This document shows positions 21,701-33,340 of a stretch of 64,000 bases of DNA, piece after piece. How positions within the stretch are numbered: the stretch's first letter is position 1; every line of letters begins with the position of its first letter. Source of the stretch: Ctenosaura bakeri (taxonomy: Eukaryota; Chordata; Lepidosauria; Squamata; Iguanidae). A program made the position numbers and the translations under genes. The notes under the pieces were generated by a model, which was not told the origin of the DNA, made no database searches, and saw only the letters and a list, made by a program, of their open reading frames with translations. The DNA is taken from the NCBI GenBank assembly GCA_948474755.1, contig CAOLHI010002142.1, positions 186,001 through 250,000 on the forward strand. The letters are read 5' to 3'.

Positions 21701-23248
21701 TATGACCTGTTGCATTATTTAAATTTATGTATATCTAGATACATAGTGGTGACACTAACAAACTCCTTTATTGAATTGTGATAATATGTTAACAGGACAT
21801 CAGCAAGTGTGCCCAGCGTGCACTGGGACAATGTACATCATTGTGCAATGTACATCAGTGCATGGTGCACTTCAGTGCTTACTGTAGTCAAACTTTCAAC
21901 ATCTGCTTGGTAAAAGCATCTCAACTTGTTAAACTTTGTGAGTTGGTGCACATGCATCAGACATTCTTACCAGTGGCATGGGAATTTATTTCAATGGGTT
22001 AGGAACTCAGTTCAAAAGCTTTTTTTTCTGATGAGTGTGCTCACACAACACAGTAAGCCAGGAAACTTCAGGAAGATGTTATGTATGGGCATATGTGAGA
22101 GCAGCTAAACATGCCACAGAGCTTAACTTCATGTTAGTTTTTGATATTATGTGAATCTGGGCACCACTGCAACTCTGTTTTATTTATTTCCATGCTTTGC
22201 TTGCTCCCACTGCAACTCAGCATGGTCAAACACTTTAGACTACTATGTTGTGCTAATGCACTTGTTATGAATTCCAGACATAGGATAGTTGTTAAAAGGA
22301 CTTTGTGGAAAGGGTGGAACATTCTTTCAGAGCCTGTTTTGCTTCATCTTATATCTTGCTTCTTCCAAGGACTTAAGGCAAACATATCTTTCTCACTGGC
22401 AAAAGAAAAAAAGAGTTAATTTGGGATTTATAGGCAGTCTATATGATTGGATCTTTGGTAGGCCAGTAAAGAACAAAAAATTCCAGGCTGTAAATACAAA
22501 TTATCTTCTGACCTTTATATTTATGACAGGTTGTCCTCAAGGTAAGAGTATGTTGTGTAAGCCTCCATTGTACAATGAAGAATATTTCCTTTACAACATG
22601 CAACAAACGCAAATAATATACTGGTTGGGGTAACTTGCTTGTGAACCCTCTCCCAGTCCAACCATATTGAATGATGCTTTGTGGTTTCTATATGAAGCAT
22701 TTTTTAATTCATTGGGGAAAGGAGGTGAATAGAATTAAATAGGTGGGTTCTGCACAGGTATAATTTAAATTGTGGGTAGGGAGACTTTGGGTTTGTTGGA
22801 CCTACTCTTTTCTTTTTTACTAGAAACCCAAGATCCACCAATCACAACCAGGTACACAACACATAACAGTACTAAAGAGAAGGGAACCTCTAAGCATATT
22901 CTGAACCTAGAAATTAATGAGGTGAGCTTAGGAGGCCCTTCCTATGAAAGGCTAATCATGACTTCTCAGTCTTTAAGCCTAACTTAGGAAGAGGGTGGAA
23001 GAAGGAACACTGTTGTCACTCTGTCTTAAATCTGTCTTTGCACATATACTGCAGATCACTGAGAAATTTGCTTTCTGTCTACTCCTGACTTAAACAATTA
23101 ATCTTTCCTTTTTGCTGCTGAGCACAATATTGGACAAATAACTCTGCCAAGAAGCAGAATTTTAGCGTTCTCCCAATACTGGAAGACTTCTCTGAATTTG
23201 AAGTTTGATGAAAAGGACTAACAAGTTAATATTGTGTGGTTGTGCATA
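18741..23248. other. intergenic, scattered repeat fragments
   Basis: Holds further R2 pieces (about 19625-19705 in reverse orientation and about 21240-21450), a 14-15 bp tandem duplication near 19845-19875 (GGCATTGCTCTAT) and pyrimidine-rich patches near 19130-19175. Open frames here (for example 22289-22633) show no motif. No gene recognised. Confidence 0.5.
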
Positions 23249-23435
23249 TGCCCTCAAGTTGCCTGTCCACTTATGGTAGCCTCATGAATTTCATAGGGTT
23301 TTCTCAGCCGAGGGATACACTGAAGTGATTTTGCCAGTTCCTTCCTCTGAAGTATAGCCTACAGCACCTGGTATTCATTAGTAGTCTTCCATCCAAGTAC
23401 TAACTGTTGCAGCCCAGCTTAATTTCCAAGATCAA
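23249..23435 (-). repeat. 5S rRNA-derived SINE
   Basis: The reverse strand shows the 5S-like head (complement of CTTAATTTCCAAGATCAA) and the body shared with the other copies (complement of TTTCATAGGGTTTTCTCAG). Confidence 0.8.
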
Positions 23436-23469
23436 TTAATGTTATCAATTAATAAAAGCAGAGGTGAAA

Positions 23470-24500
23470 CTTGTGCAGTCCTCCCGTGGTTGTTACATTG
23501 CAGTGTTACTGCAGTTTAGGCCTACTTGGAGATACCCCCAGATATCATTTTGATATCATAATTTGGCTTTCTTCTACCACCCCTCTCCACGTGTTTGTGA
23601 GGCCTCCGGACAAAGCACAGACTAGGCTCGGCCACTAATTGCTGAACATTCCATTCTCCACCCAGGCAGGCCAGAAATAGCCAGATCACCGCTTTAGGAG
23701 ACCTCTCTGCAAACTCCTTCATTATGTATGCACGCTGTTTACAAAGAACTCCCTGCCCTGAGCAGGCAACCTGGCAAGCTGAATATTCAACTGCCAAGCA
23801 CTGAGCATTTGCATACTGTCTACCTCTTTGTCAATTCAGACTTAACTCAATCATGCTAAATTCTGATCTTTCCAAAGCTTTGTCCCACTCCCAAATCACA
23901 TTGTTTTCCCCAAGTACGGCATAGCCTGCAGTTACATTTCCCTCTATAAAAACCCCTGATTCCGAGACCATCCTCGGATCGCTCCCGTGTTCCAGACCGC
24001 CTTGCTACTGCTTTGCATGGTGAGCTTCCCCTCAGCTCCACGTGCTGAGCCACATCGAACCCCAGCATCGCTCTCTATCTTCTTTCCGGGCTTCAGGAAC
24101 AGGTTTCGTATCACCTGAATCAACTATCCCTCTGAAAATCCTGCTATCATACTCACTCCTTTATTTTCCTTAGTTATCTGTGTGCGTGTGTTGCTTACAT
24201 TGTGTGCCTGTATTTAATAAAGATCATTCATTTATTTTCAACAAGGTTTGCTTCTTGACTTGGCCTGGCCCCGTAAACATTGGGTGACAAGATCCTGCTG
24301 CGTTGCCCTGCCTCTTGTAGTGCCAACCAGTGCTCTTGACTAATTTCCCCATCTTTTGTAATTGTAAGGTTATTTAGGTGTCCCTCCTGGGACTCCCAGT
24401 AAACAGGGTAACAGCAGCCTCCATCAGTCCTGGCCAGCACAGTCAGTGGTGAGGAACGCTGGGAGGTGCAACTTAACAACATCTCAAGGGCAACAGCATT
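23470..24500. mobile_element. palindromic MITE split by a solo LTR
   Basis: Left part 23478-23503 (GTCCTCC...GCAG) and right part from 24418 (CCTCCATCAGTCCTGGCCAG, ending in AACAACATCTCAAGG) join into the same hAT-like MITE seen at 17500. The solo LTR interrupts it. Confidence 0.6.
23504..24413 (+). mobile_element. solo LTR of an endogenous retrovirus-like element, copy A
   Basis: Starts TGTTACTGCAG and ends AGGGTAACA, giving TGTTAC/GTAACA inverted ends. The flanks show a 4-bp target duplication GCAG (23500-23503, 24414-24417). A TATA box (TATAAAA near 23944) and a poly(A) signal (AATAAA at 24216-24221) are in the expected order. It matches the reverse complement of 55623-56541 along its length, with clear divergence. 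No gag, pol or env sequence adjoins it, so it is a solo LTR left by recombination. LTRs of this type drive transcription of retroviral proviruses. Any present regulatory activity is unknown. Confidence 0.85.
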
Positions 24501-25607
24501 CCCACCCTGAAGCAAGTTACATGTTCATGTTGGTTGCAGTTTGCAGGATAATGTGATGGTAATATGTCAATGATGTGTTATTTTGTATTTTTTAACCCTT
24601 AAAAATGTAAAAACAAGGTGTTATATTTAAATGTTTAAAGGATAAAAAATGGCCAAGAATTCCTTCACAGCATCCTTTAAAAAAAAAAGGAAAATTAATG
24701 TTTTTGAAACAATAGGTAAGCATTGCTCAATAAAGCAAAACTGTAACGTGTTAATGTTCATGATAAATTGAAAGCAGGAGGGTGAGTATGCCCTTTTTAT
24801 CACAAAAGGTTAGTGTATTACAACTAATGCTCGAGGACATCTTTCCTTTGAGAAGGGCTTTCAAAGGGTGTACCCATGATCTGTAAGCATCGTTACTTCT
24901 AAGAATAATAATTAGCACATATATAGCACTTTAAAAATATGTTCCAAATGTTTCATATATATTGTGCTAGTAATCTTGCAATAACCTTATAAATTAGCCA
25001 ATATTGTTAGGTCTCTGTAGGTTACAAAAGAACACCAGAGGATGATATATGTTGACTTGCCTAAGGCGACTCTTTGAGGTCATGCAAATGTGGTGACATT
25101 TGATCCAAGGGTTTCTTACCTCTTGGCTCCTATTTTTAAAGCCACTACACTAAACCACTATAAGACCTCAAGGAAGTCTTGTACCGAGAACCCTGAGCTA
25201 TTTTCCCCATCACCCTAGCCAGCCAGCTGAGATACCACATTTCAATTAGAGCTTCTAGTCAAGCGTGGTTGTCCTATCTACATGGAGAGAGAATTGTCTT
25301 TAGCCTGTGGTTTTATGGTAACTGAGTATTACCACACGTTCTCTTTTCATAGGGTAGACAGTATTTGTGAGAATGTGATTACATTTGGAATCCTTTTTCT
25401 TGGTGACCTCACTAGATTGTTGTAATGTACTATCTGTGGGGCTGCATAGTCCAGAAACTTCAGATAGCTCAGAAATCTGAGTGCTAAACTATTGACAGAT
25501 ATATGCTGGGATGGTCATTTTATGGTTAAAAAAAAAAAAAGTCTCCTTTGTGTTCTACTTTGTTTCTAGGTACAATATTTTGACCTTTAAAGTCAAGGTC
25601 TTTACCT
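24501..25607. other. intergenic, MIR-like scrap only
   Basis: The sequence near 24900-25110 resembles the AT-rich 3' part of an old SINE (TTATAAATTAGCCAATATTG). No gene recognised. Confidence 0.4.
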
Positions 25608-25818
25608 AAATACCCTAAAGGTACCAGATTCTGTCTGATCTTGGAAGCTTAGCAGAGTCAGCCTTGGTTAGTATTTGGATGGGAGATTGCCAAAGAATAT
25701 CAGGTGCTGTTAGTTATATTCCAGAGGAAGGAACTACCAAAATCACCTCTGAGTATTCTGTGCCTAAGAAAACTCTATGAATTCATAGAGTCAACAGGCA
25801 ACTTGAAGGCACACAGCC
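25608..25818 (+). repeat. 5S rRNA-derived SINE, near full length
   Basis: The 5S head is readable from CCAGATTCTGTCTGATCTTG through TTGGATGGGAGATTGC, followed by the SINE body and tail (AACTTGAAGGCACACAGCC). The best-preserved head among the five copies. Confidence 0.87.
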
Positions 25819-25905
25819 ACACAGGCTTAATTTGTTGTAACCTAGCTGTCAGCTATTATGCAAACTTTATTAAAGCCATGAATGAGGCATAGGCAACATT
25901 GACGC

Positions 25906-25996
25906 TTCAGGTGTTTTAGATTGTAACTTCCACGGTCCCTCATTATTGCCAAGGTTGGCAATGACTGTTGGGAGCTGTAGTTCTACAACAATTGAG
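25906..25996. mobile_element. palindromic MITE, hAT-like
   Basis: GTAACTTCCACGGTCCCTCA at the left is mirrored by GTTCTACAACAATTGAGGGA at the right, with GGAGCTGTAGTTCTAC-type inner arms. Confidence 0.5.
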
Positions 25997-26765
25997 GGAC
26001 AATTGCTGTCCACTTCTGTTCTAAATCAATTGGGTTCAAATACTTCAGCAATCTTTTTCCCCACCTCGCAAATTCTTTCAACTGCTTAAGACTGAGTCAG
26101 GCCCCTGGAATTATTTTCCAGTGGTGGGGCGTGGGGGTTAACACTGGCAGATGGGTTATTAATTTAGCCTACTTGCAGGTTATTGCAAGGAAAGGGAAAC
26201 GTTACCTCCATCATCCATTATCATTCAAACATACTTGAATACGAAGACCTTTGCAAGCTGAATGTGAATTTAGAAGTACCGCCCCCCCTTTATCCATTGT
26301 AGTTGACTCCCAAGTAAGGATAGATAGCAGACAACTTGGTGGTTCTCAGTGATATTAGCTGTTGTAATATTTTTTTTCTGCTTGATCATTTAGTACATTT
26401 CTGATCAGTACACATGTGAGCCTGAGGAGGCTCAGTTACATAGTCTTGGTGGTCCAATTTTGCCTTATGATTTTTCGGGTGGGGGAGTCAGGCCCCTCAC
26501 TTTAGCCTCAGGGGGTTTAAAACCTTCCCCTAGCTCCCTGGTCTAGTGTCCTTGAAGCTGAATTAACTCCCACACACCTTAGATTTCCCCAGTTTTTCCA
26601 GACTGCAAATTTGGAGGTCCTTTTGGTGATTATGTAGGAGGAAGGGGGGGATTAAAAATGGTAGTTAACTATCCATTGGAAAAGTTGCGTTTGGCTGGTT
26701 GGAATCACAAGGTGGAGCTCTAGGTCAGAGGGTGTTGGGAGCTGTAATCCAAAGTTGTGTGTGAT
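25997..26765. other. intergenic, nothing recognised
   Basis: G/C homopolymer runs near 26281 and 26644. No coding signal and no repeat that I can name. Confidence 0.4.
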
Positions 26766-27097
26766 GAATCATAGAATCATAAAGTTGGAAGAGACCACAA
26801 GGGCCATCCAGTCCAACCCCTTGCCATGCAGGAATACACAATCAAAGCACTCCTGACAGATAGCCTTTGTTTAAAAACCTCCAAAGAAGAAGAGTCCACC
26901 ACATTCCCAGGCAGTGTGTTCCACTGTCAAACTGCTCTTACCATCAGGAAGTTCTTCCTAATGTTTAGGCAGAATCTCTTTTCCTGTGATTTGAATTGAT
27001 TGCTCTGTATCTTAGTTTCTGGAGTAGCAGGAAACAAGCTCACCCATCTTCCATATGACATCCTTTGAAATATTTAAACATGACTACCATGTCACAT
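26766..27097 (-). mobile_element. CR1 LINE 3' end
   Basis: Read on the - strand this is a CR1 3' terminus. The + strand shows the terminal AATCATAGAATCATAAAGTT followed by GGCCATCCAGTCCAACCCC, AGGCAGTGTGTTCCACTG and AGGAAGTTCTTCCTAATGTT, matching the conserved 3' part of sauropsid CR1. 5'-truncated. Confidence 0.85.
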
Positions 27098-28500
27098 GAT
27101 GAAAGCACTGCATGCAGTCTTGGCAGTTAGTAGAACCTAGTTAAAATGAGGGCAATGTTGTCTGCTCTCATTTTAGGAAATTATGAGAAAGAAACAAATG
27201 GTGTTCACCAGTTACACAAATTTGGAATGGAGCAGTGTCACTGCCCATCATTGCTTCCAGACCTTGAAACAGGCATTGACAGTAAAAAACCCAGACCTTT
27301 TCCACAACTCACCCATTTTGAGCTCTGGGGTGTGATGCTTGCGCAAGCAGCCTCTGGAGTGAGGCTCTCTCTTCCCTGCTTCTTCAGCTCTGCACGAGCT
27401 TCCTGCTTGCACAAAAGCCTTGCCTCTTCCTTTCGTAGTGCAACCTGGGACCTTCCCAGGCTGCATTGAGACAGGAAGCACAACTGGCCCAGCTCCGAGG
27501 CTCTGCACACCAGGTAAGTGTGCGCGGGGCCCCGGAGCAATGCGTGATCGCGCAGCATTTTCGGCTTCAAGCCAAAAATGAAAAAATGCATGCGCGGTCT
27601 GCGTCAGGCCTTTGAGCGTTGCGCAAATGTGAGTGTGTTGTGTGGACCACTCCTCACATGTGCGTGATGCTCAAGGGGCCCTTCTGCTTCGAAAATGCCA
27701 TGCGAAAAGGGCACTAGGCTGGAAGGCAATTCTGAGACAGGAAAAGAACTTCTATCAGGTGCAAAAGAGAACGAGTTGCTGTCACTTTTTTCCAACGTTC
27801 AGAAAAGTATATTGTCCATAATGATCTGGCTACTTTAAAATGCTGAATGTTTGATGTTTGTGTGTGTACACCCTAGATGGCAGGATGCCAAAAGACTGGT
27901 ATATTCTACACACATTGCAAGTCTAAAATTTGATACACATAGTCCAAGACAAATAATTAAACAGTCTGCAATTTCTTTTTATTCTAGAAGTGAATGGACT
28001 GATGTGATTATTGAGATATGATCATTTGAAAAGAGGGCACACAGTAAGCTTATTGGGGTGGGATAGATAAGAATTTACTCTCCAGATGTCATTGGACTTC
28101 AGTTCTCAGGAGCTCTATCCAGTGTAACCAATAGTAAGGATCATGGAAATTGTAGTCCAAAAAGTCAAAACCATCCCTGAACACTGGAATAAAATAGAAA
28201 AAGTTCAATTTCCTTTTTATATCATGCGAGTCAAATTGGCCTGGGGAGAAGGGGAACTTGCAGTGGTAGCAGGAAAGTTAAATCTGAAAATTGATCAAGC
28301 TGCACAGTACAGAGTAGAACTGTGGGGTGGATTTTCCTCCTCTTAGCTTAGCAAGCTTTGTGTTGGGAAGGAAACAATTTGTCACCGGCTATTGATAGCT
28401 ATGTATTTTCACAATAGAACCTGCATTTACTCTGACAAGAATTGTGTTTCTTGCTGGCCAAGTATTCTGTGTCTGACAATGGCTTGTTCTAGAGAGGGTT
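27098..28500. other. intergenic with CpG-rich patch
   Basis: Bases 27480-27720 are unusually rich in CpG and GCGC for this window, preceded by a C/T-rich stretch. A donor-like CAGGTAAGTG lies at 27510-27519. No coding exon recognised. A weak MITE-like piece lies at 28080-28165. Confidence 0.45.
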
Positions 28501-28502
28501 AG

Positions 28503-28765
28503 GGAAAATTTGGGCCACCAGATGTTGTGGGGCTCCAGTACCTAATCTCCCAGTTCAGCCTGGTGAAGGATAAGGGAAGTAGTTATCAAAACCTGATGTT
28601 CATCAACAGATTCTCCACCCTTGTGCTAGAGCAAGGGTGGGAGTCACATGATCTTCTTGGACAACAAGTCGCAGTAGCCCTTGTTAGCATAGTGAGGAAT
28701 GCTGTGAGTTGGTGAGGAATGGTGGGAGTTGCTGTCCAACAATATTTGGAGGGTCACATGATCAT
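28503..28765. mobile_element. hAT-like MITE, expanded copy
   Basis: CCACCAGATGTTGTGGGGCT at the left is mirrored by TTGCTGTCCAACAATATTTG at the right. An inner GAGGAATGGTGGGAGTTG block is partly duplicated (28693-28732). Confidence 0.55.
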
Positions 28766-30090
28766 CTCAAGTCTTGTTCTAAAGGTTTACAGAATGCAAA
28801 ATGGACAAAGGAACTTACAGATCAAATCCCTTCAGAAAACCCCATGTTATGGAAGCTGGTTATGAAGGTGGGCAGGAAGACTTCTTACCCACCTGCAAAT
28901 ATTTCCATTGTAAGGAGACTTCACAAAACACAGTAAAATTCACAACATGCATTGTGACATTGGTTAACAGACTGTCCCACCTTTCTCTCTTTCTCTCTCT
29001 CTTTCTGTAGCTAGAAAGACAAGTCCACACACCATGAGCCACCTGTTCTGCCTATAAAATCTATTACAGGCTCACATATTTCATTAACACCAATATACAT
29101 TTTGAAACACCTCATAAACCCAATTTATCTGGCTCCCACCAATGTCATGAAATGCCACCCTTATTGCTGACAGCATTGTTCCCCTAGTAACAAGGTACTT
29201 TAAAGAGAGGTGAAGGCCGAGGGGCTGCACGGAGGGGGAAACAAGCAAACAAAAGACAAATTATACTTGGCTGCACCCTAACTGACAGAAGACAAATAAT
29301 GGCACACTGTGAGAAGCTATAAAGTAGTTTATTGCTCTCATCCCAGACTTGTAACAATAAATTTTTACAGCACTCTCACACCCCTCAGTTCATTTGAACT
29401 ACTTTGGAAAACTGAGTAGTCTGGATGGCTTCTGATTCCATGTACACTGCTTTCTGGAAGTAACAGAAGTTCTCAGAAGTGATCAAATTCAATTTGTGAT
29501 CAGAAGTTGATATACTTTCTCCTTGTAATATAGGAATTTTTACACCACCGGGATAAATTTGGATAAACAAGAGTCCTGAAAGAGTAGCCATTTCCAATGT
29601 TTCTCTCATAGTCCTGCTGCTTGGATCATGCAGTAATATGAACTCTCTACAGCTAGTCAGAAATATTTGGCTTGTTTATTTGTTCCTTTCACGCTCATCC
29701 TTTCCCCAGTGAACAGTTCTCGTGAGCCTTCCCGCATTTTTATCCTTACAACAACTTTGTGATGTAGGTTCATCTAAGAGATAGTAGTTGGCTAAAGGTT
29801 ACCATGGCTGAGTGGGGATAGGATTCTGGGTCCGTTGAGTTCAATGATCAGACAGGATATACCATGCTGGCTTTTACAGGAAAATGGAATGGAGCTAATT
29901 GCATTGCTGGAGATTACAGCCTAAATCTTGTTGTTTGTCCTGACTAGAGTAGACCTATTGAATCAATCAATGGAATTTATCTGCATGTTGACTCAATACT
30001 CAGCAATTGATTGACTCAGCCTAATGTAGTTGGGACTAACTAACAGGACATCAGCATGTGAATATCCACTTCCAGATGCGGTGTATAGAT
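28766..30090. other. intergenic, nothing coding recognised
   Basis: Contains a (CT)n-rich patch near 28980-29006, a tRNA-SINE-like scrap near 29755-29850 (CCATGGCTGAGTGGGGATAG) and a fragment of the CAATCCTA-type repeat near 29935-30035. Confidence 0.4.
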
Positions 30091-30310
30091 GCCTTTAAAT
30101 TACCTGTTGATTTATGGCAACTCTGTGACTTTTATAGGGTTCTCTTAGGCAAAGAATATTCAGAGGTAGTTTTGCCAGTTTCTTCCTTTGAAATAGAGCT
30201 CAGAGAATCTGGTATTCTTTAGTGGTCTCTCATCCAAGTGCTAACCAGGGCTGACCCTGCTTAAGCTTTCAAGATCAGATAGGATCTGATGCCTTTAGGG
30301 TACCCAGATA
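30091..30310 (-). repeat. 5S rRNA-derived SINE
   Basis: The reverse strand carries a 5S head (complement of CCTGCTTAAGCTTTCAAGATC minus one base, and CATCCAAGTGCTAACCAGGG) and the shared body (GGCAAAGAATATTCAGAGG). Confidence 0.85.
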
Positions 30311-31968
30311 TGGTACCGTGAAACATATGGATAGAGCTGGGATATTTGAAGCCACTTTTACTGCATCTTATCAGATTGTAGGGAAGGACTTTCAAGTAAA
30401 CTACCTGTGAAAACAGTTATCATTAATAGTGGCAAAGATGGCCATTCTGGCGGCAATGATGGTGTTTCCAGCTGTAGTCCAAAAAAGGAAAATTTCCAAG
30501 CACTGAGATGTAAATGAGGCTGTTTATGGGATACATAGATTGCCCTTATTGCAGCCTTTTTCTAATATAAAGGGTAGGAATGAGTACAACGGTCAGGAAT
30601 GGGAAAAAATTACTTTCCTAGAGGTTGGAAAGGCAATTTATGACCACCAGGATAAAATACTGGTGGCACAAATAATACATTGATTTCTTTTTAAATGGAA
30701 TTTTTTTCCATTTTGAAGGGGACACAACAGAAACGTTTGGAAAATTGAAAAAAAAAATGCACCCTTCCAGATTGAAAGTTACTTTGTTACTTTAGGGATA
30801 TAAAATGCATGATGTCTAATGACGTTTAGCATGGAAGTATTATGTTTGATATATTAAAGATTCCATTTACTCAGGAAATCATTATAAATTACATTTACTA
30901 TTTAACTATTAATATTTCAAGGTCTTGAACTGGAAGGAATACCTAAACTATTAGGATCCTCTTTACTTTTGTCAATTTACGAAGAGCAGACAAAAAAACA
31001 ACAAACAACCATGGAAACAGAAGAAACTGGCAACATTAACAAAATAAAGAAAATTATTTTGCTTCTTCTTGTCCCCCACAGTGCTAAGCAGACATCAAAT
31101 ACCCATTCCCATAAAAAGAACTAAGAAAAGGAAACAAAGACTAGGAGTTACAATGATATGAATTAATGTACATAGTATTACCTAAATGTGTGCCTGTTAC
31201 ATAGTTTTTAGAAATAATGTGGGGAGAGCAAATATAGGAACATTTTATCTTGAGGCAGTAGAAGCACAAATACCTGGCAGAGTGGAGTGGTCCTAACTTA
31301 AATACTTTCCAGGCAGACCTGAGAGGAAACTATATTTCTTGGGTCAGAAGCCCATGAAGCATCTCCCCTCTCGCATGCTGATTGACCACTGCTTCCTGGG
31401 TACATGAATGGTGCAAGGAAGCCTCGGAAGAAGCCACTGAGCAACATGAAGAACAGGGCACCTTCCTGATGCCGGCACCGTTGCCACAGCCAGCAGATTT
31501 CCCCCAGATAACTCTGAGGGGCCCCTCTTTGTCTTAAATGCATTCATTCATCATTCTGAACAAAAACATTTCATGATCTTTTTTCCTGTTCTTTTTCTGT
31601 CTAATTCTTTTCAAGGGGAGAGGCTTCAGAAAAACATGACAGAATTTTTCCCTCACGTTTTTCCCAAGGCCTTTGCATCCCTAGACTAGAAATCCACTTC
31701 TGATTTTGAAAACTTTTTAAAAATAATAAGCATATATTAAGTTCATCTTTTTAAAAGGTGAATTCCATCTTCAAGAGGCTTCCAAGAGGAGGTAATTCCA
31801 TCCCTTCCTCTTTTGCCAGAAAAAGGGCATTCTGAGAAGTCTGGAGGGGCCAGCAAAACAGCTTGGCCACCCTTTGGCCATCCTTGGTACATAAACTGAG
31901 AGTGCCAGAGGACAATGTCAAAACGCCTCCTCCCTCACTCCTCCACCTTCATGTAGCACCATGATATA
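30311..31968. other. intergenic between FBXO9 and GCM1
   Basis: No repeat or exon recognised with confidence. Short open frames on the - strand around 31298-31547 lack motifs. Confidence 0.4.
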
Positions 31969-32368
31969 CATTACATCCCCCATATCTGCATGACCAGTAT
32001 ACATGATTTCACTTATCTGCTCTGAAATCAGTCCGAAAACATTTTGTTCCCATTTCTTTTTTGTTGTTAATTGTTAATCTTTATGTTTTTATCAGTTTTG
32101 CATTGCCTTTGGATTGCAAATAATGGCTAGAAAGCCTTCATTCTCTTAGATCATAAAGTTCTATCTAGTTTCACAGCCTTCTCTCCAAGCTCCATATTTA
32201 TCTCAATACCCACAATGTTAATCTCACAATAGTGTTCACCAGTACAATAAATATTACAATAAATACAATATTTTACACAATAAAACAATAGTGCTCACTA
32301 TTATCTGTATTCTCCATTATCCATGGTAAGTCTGGGAATGTATTCCTGTGGATATAGGGGACGTACTA
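31969..32368. mobile_element. Tigger-like non-autonomous DNA transposon
   Basis: Terminal inverted repeats: CATTACATCCCCCATATC at the left and GATATAGGGGACGTACTA at the right. TA dinucleotides flank both ends (31967-31968, 32369-32370), the Tc1/mariner target duplication. 400 bp with no transposase. Confidence 0.75.
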
Positions 32369-32503
32369 TAAAGCAATAAAGCAAACATCCCTGCGAAAGG
32401 CATACAATCTAATAAAAATGGAAGCATAAAGGAAGAAAGAGATTAATACAAATGCAAAAACAAAACAATTAGTCCTGTTACACATAAGCACCAGTGTATA
32501 TAA

Positions 32504-32509
32504 TTTATT
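32504..32509 (-). terminator. candidate GCM1 poly(A) signal
   Basis: AATAAA on the - strand (TTTATT on +), 76 bases after the GCM1 stop codon. Further signals downstream cannot be excluded, because GCM1 3' UTRs are usually longer. Confidence 0.45.
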
Positions 32510-32584
32510 AACACCACTCCCTCCTCCTTGCATCTTTATCAACTTGAGAACAGCAGAGAATCTGCTTCACTGCAAGTGATAGCA

Positions 32585-33340
32585 TCATCGTAAAGGGACA
32601 AAGTTGAAGAACATCTCATTGCTGCAGCATTCCAGATTTGTGTATTTTCTTTCCTCTTCAGTGTGCCAGTCACTTCCTTTTGCAGGTAAGGAATTTTGAT
32701 AGTAGTGATGTCCAGCATCTGCAATGAGGTAGGACTCTTCCAGAGGAAGCTGGCAGAAGGTTTCAGGGATACTGCCACTGTTGCAGTTTAGGGTTGGTTT
32801 CCCTTCGTACTCATCTTGTCCAAATGTACCTACATTAGGTCTGAATGAATGGTAGCCCACCTTGACATTTGGCTCCCATCTATGAGAAGCAGGTTGGATA
32901 CCCAAATCAACAGAGTTTAGAGAGGTGAAAGTTTCACAGGACAAACCTGGAAGAAACATGGTTGAGCCATTGCAACATTTCTCTGCCATAGGATTTCTCC
33001 CTCTGTCCATGGTCTTATTCCAGATTTGTGCCTCTCTGTATTCAGAATACATAGAGGCTGAAGATTCAGTTGGGTCAGTGCAGTTAATATAGCTGCTGTT
33101 TCCAGTCTGCTTGCACTTGTCCAAATATTTGTTGTACCCCAGGTCCTGAGTGTGCTCCACTGAGTAAGAGGGTTTTCCAGAACTGGAGCTTCTAGCAACA
33201 GACAAATAATGGTTTGGCATTGGCTCAAGAGGGATTTTTTGTCTGAACTGTCCACTGAAGGTACTGTGGGACATAAAGTCTTCTTGTCTGGAAACAGCTA
33301 ATGGTAATATGTCCTCACATTGCATCTCACCTGTCAGGGA
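32585..33340 (-). CDS. GCM1: GCM1 coding exon 5 (C-terminal half, stop codon)
   Basis: Acceptor AG lies at 33342-33341 after a TTTTTCTTGCTT tract. The exon encodes residues 194-444 beginning SLTGEMQ and ending in TGA at 32587-32585. It is rich in Ser, Pro and Tyr and carries no DNA-binding motif, as expected of the activation and degradation region. [18 protein letters not shown] and [19 protein letters not shown] have recognisable counterparts in mammalian GCM1. The open frame extends six bases 5' of the acceptor, which is not coding. Confidence 0.93.
   Translation of the reverse strand, partial: SLTGEMQCEDILPLAVSRQEDFMSHSTFSGQFRQKIPLEPMPNHYLSVARSSSSGKPSYSVEHTQDLGYNKYLDKCKQTGNSSYINCTDPTESSASMYSEYREAQIWNKTMDRGRNPMAEKCCNGSTMFLPGLSCETFTSLNSVDLGIQPASHRWEPNVKVGYHSFRPNVGTFGQDEYEGKPTLNCNSGSIPETFCQLPLEESYLIADAGHHYYQNSLPAKGSDWHTEEERKYTNLECCSNEMFFNFVPLR

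Noticed and set aside
22289..22633. 114-codon open frame on the + strand
   Set aside because: No motif, no conserved-looking segment, starts mid-sequence without promoter or splice evidence.
23504..24413. Possible full endogenous retrovirus
   Set aside because: A single LTR with a 4-bp duplication directly on both sides leaves no room for internal genes.
25608..25818. Possible 5S rRNA gene
   Set aside because: Only a diverged 5S-like head of about 80 bases is present, fused to a SINE body shared with four other copies.
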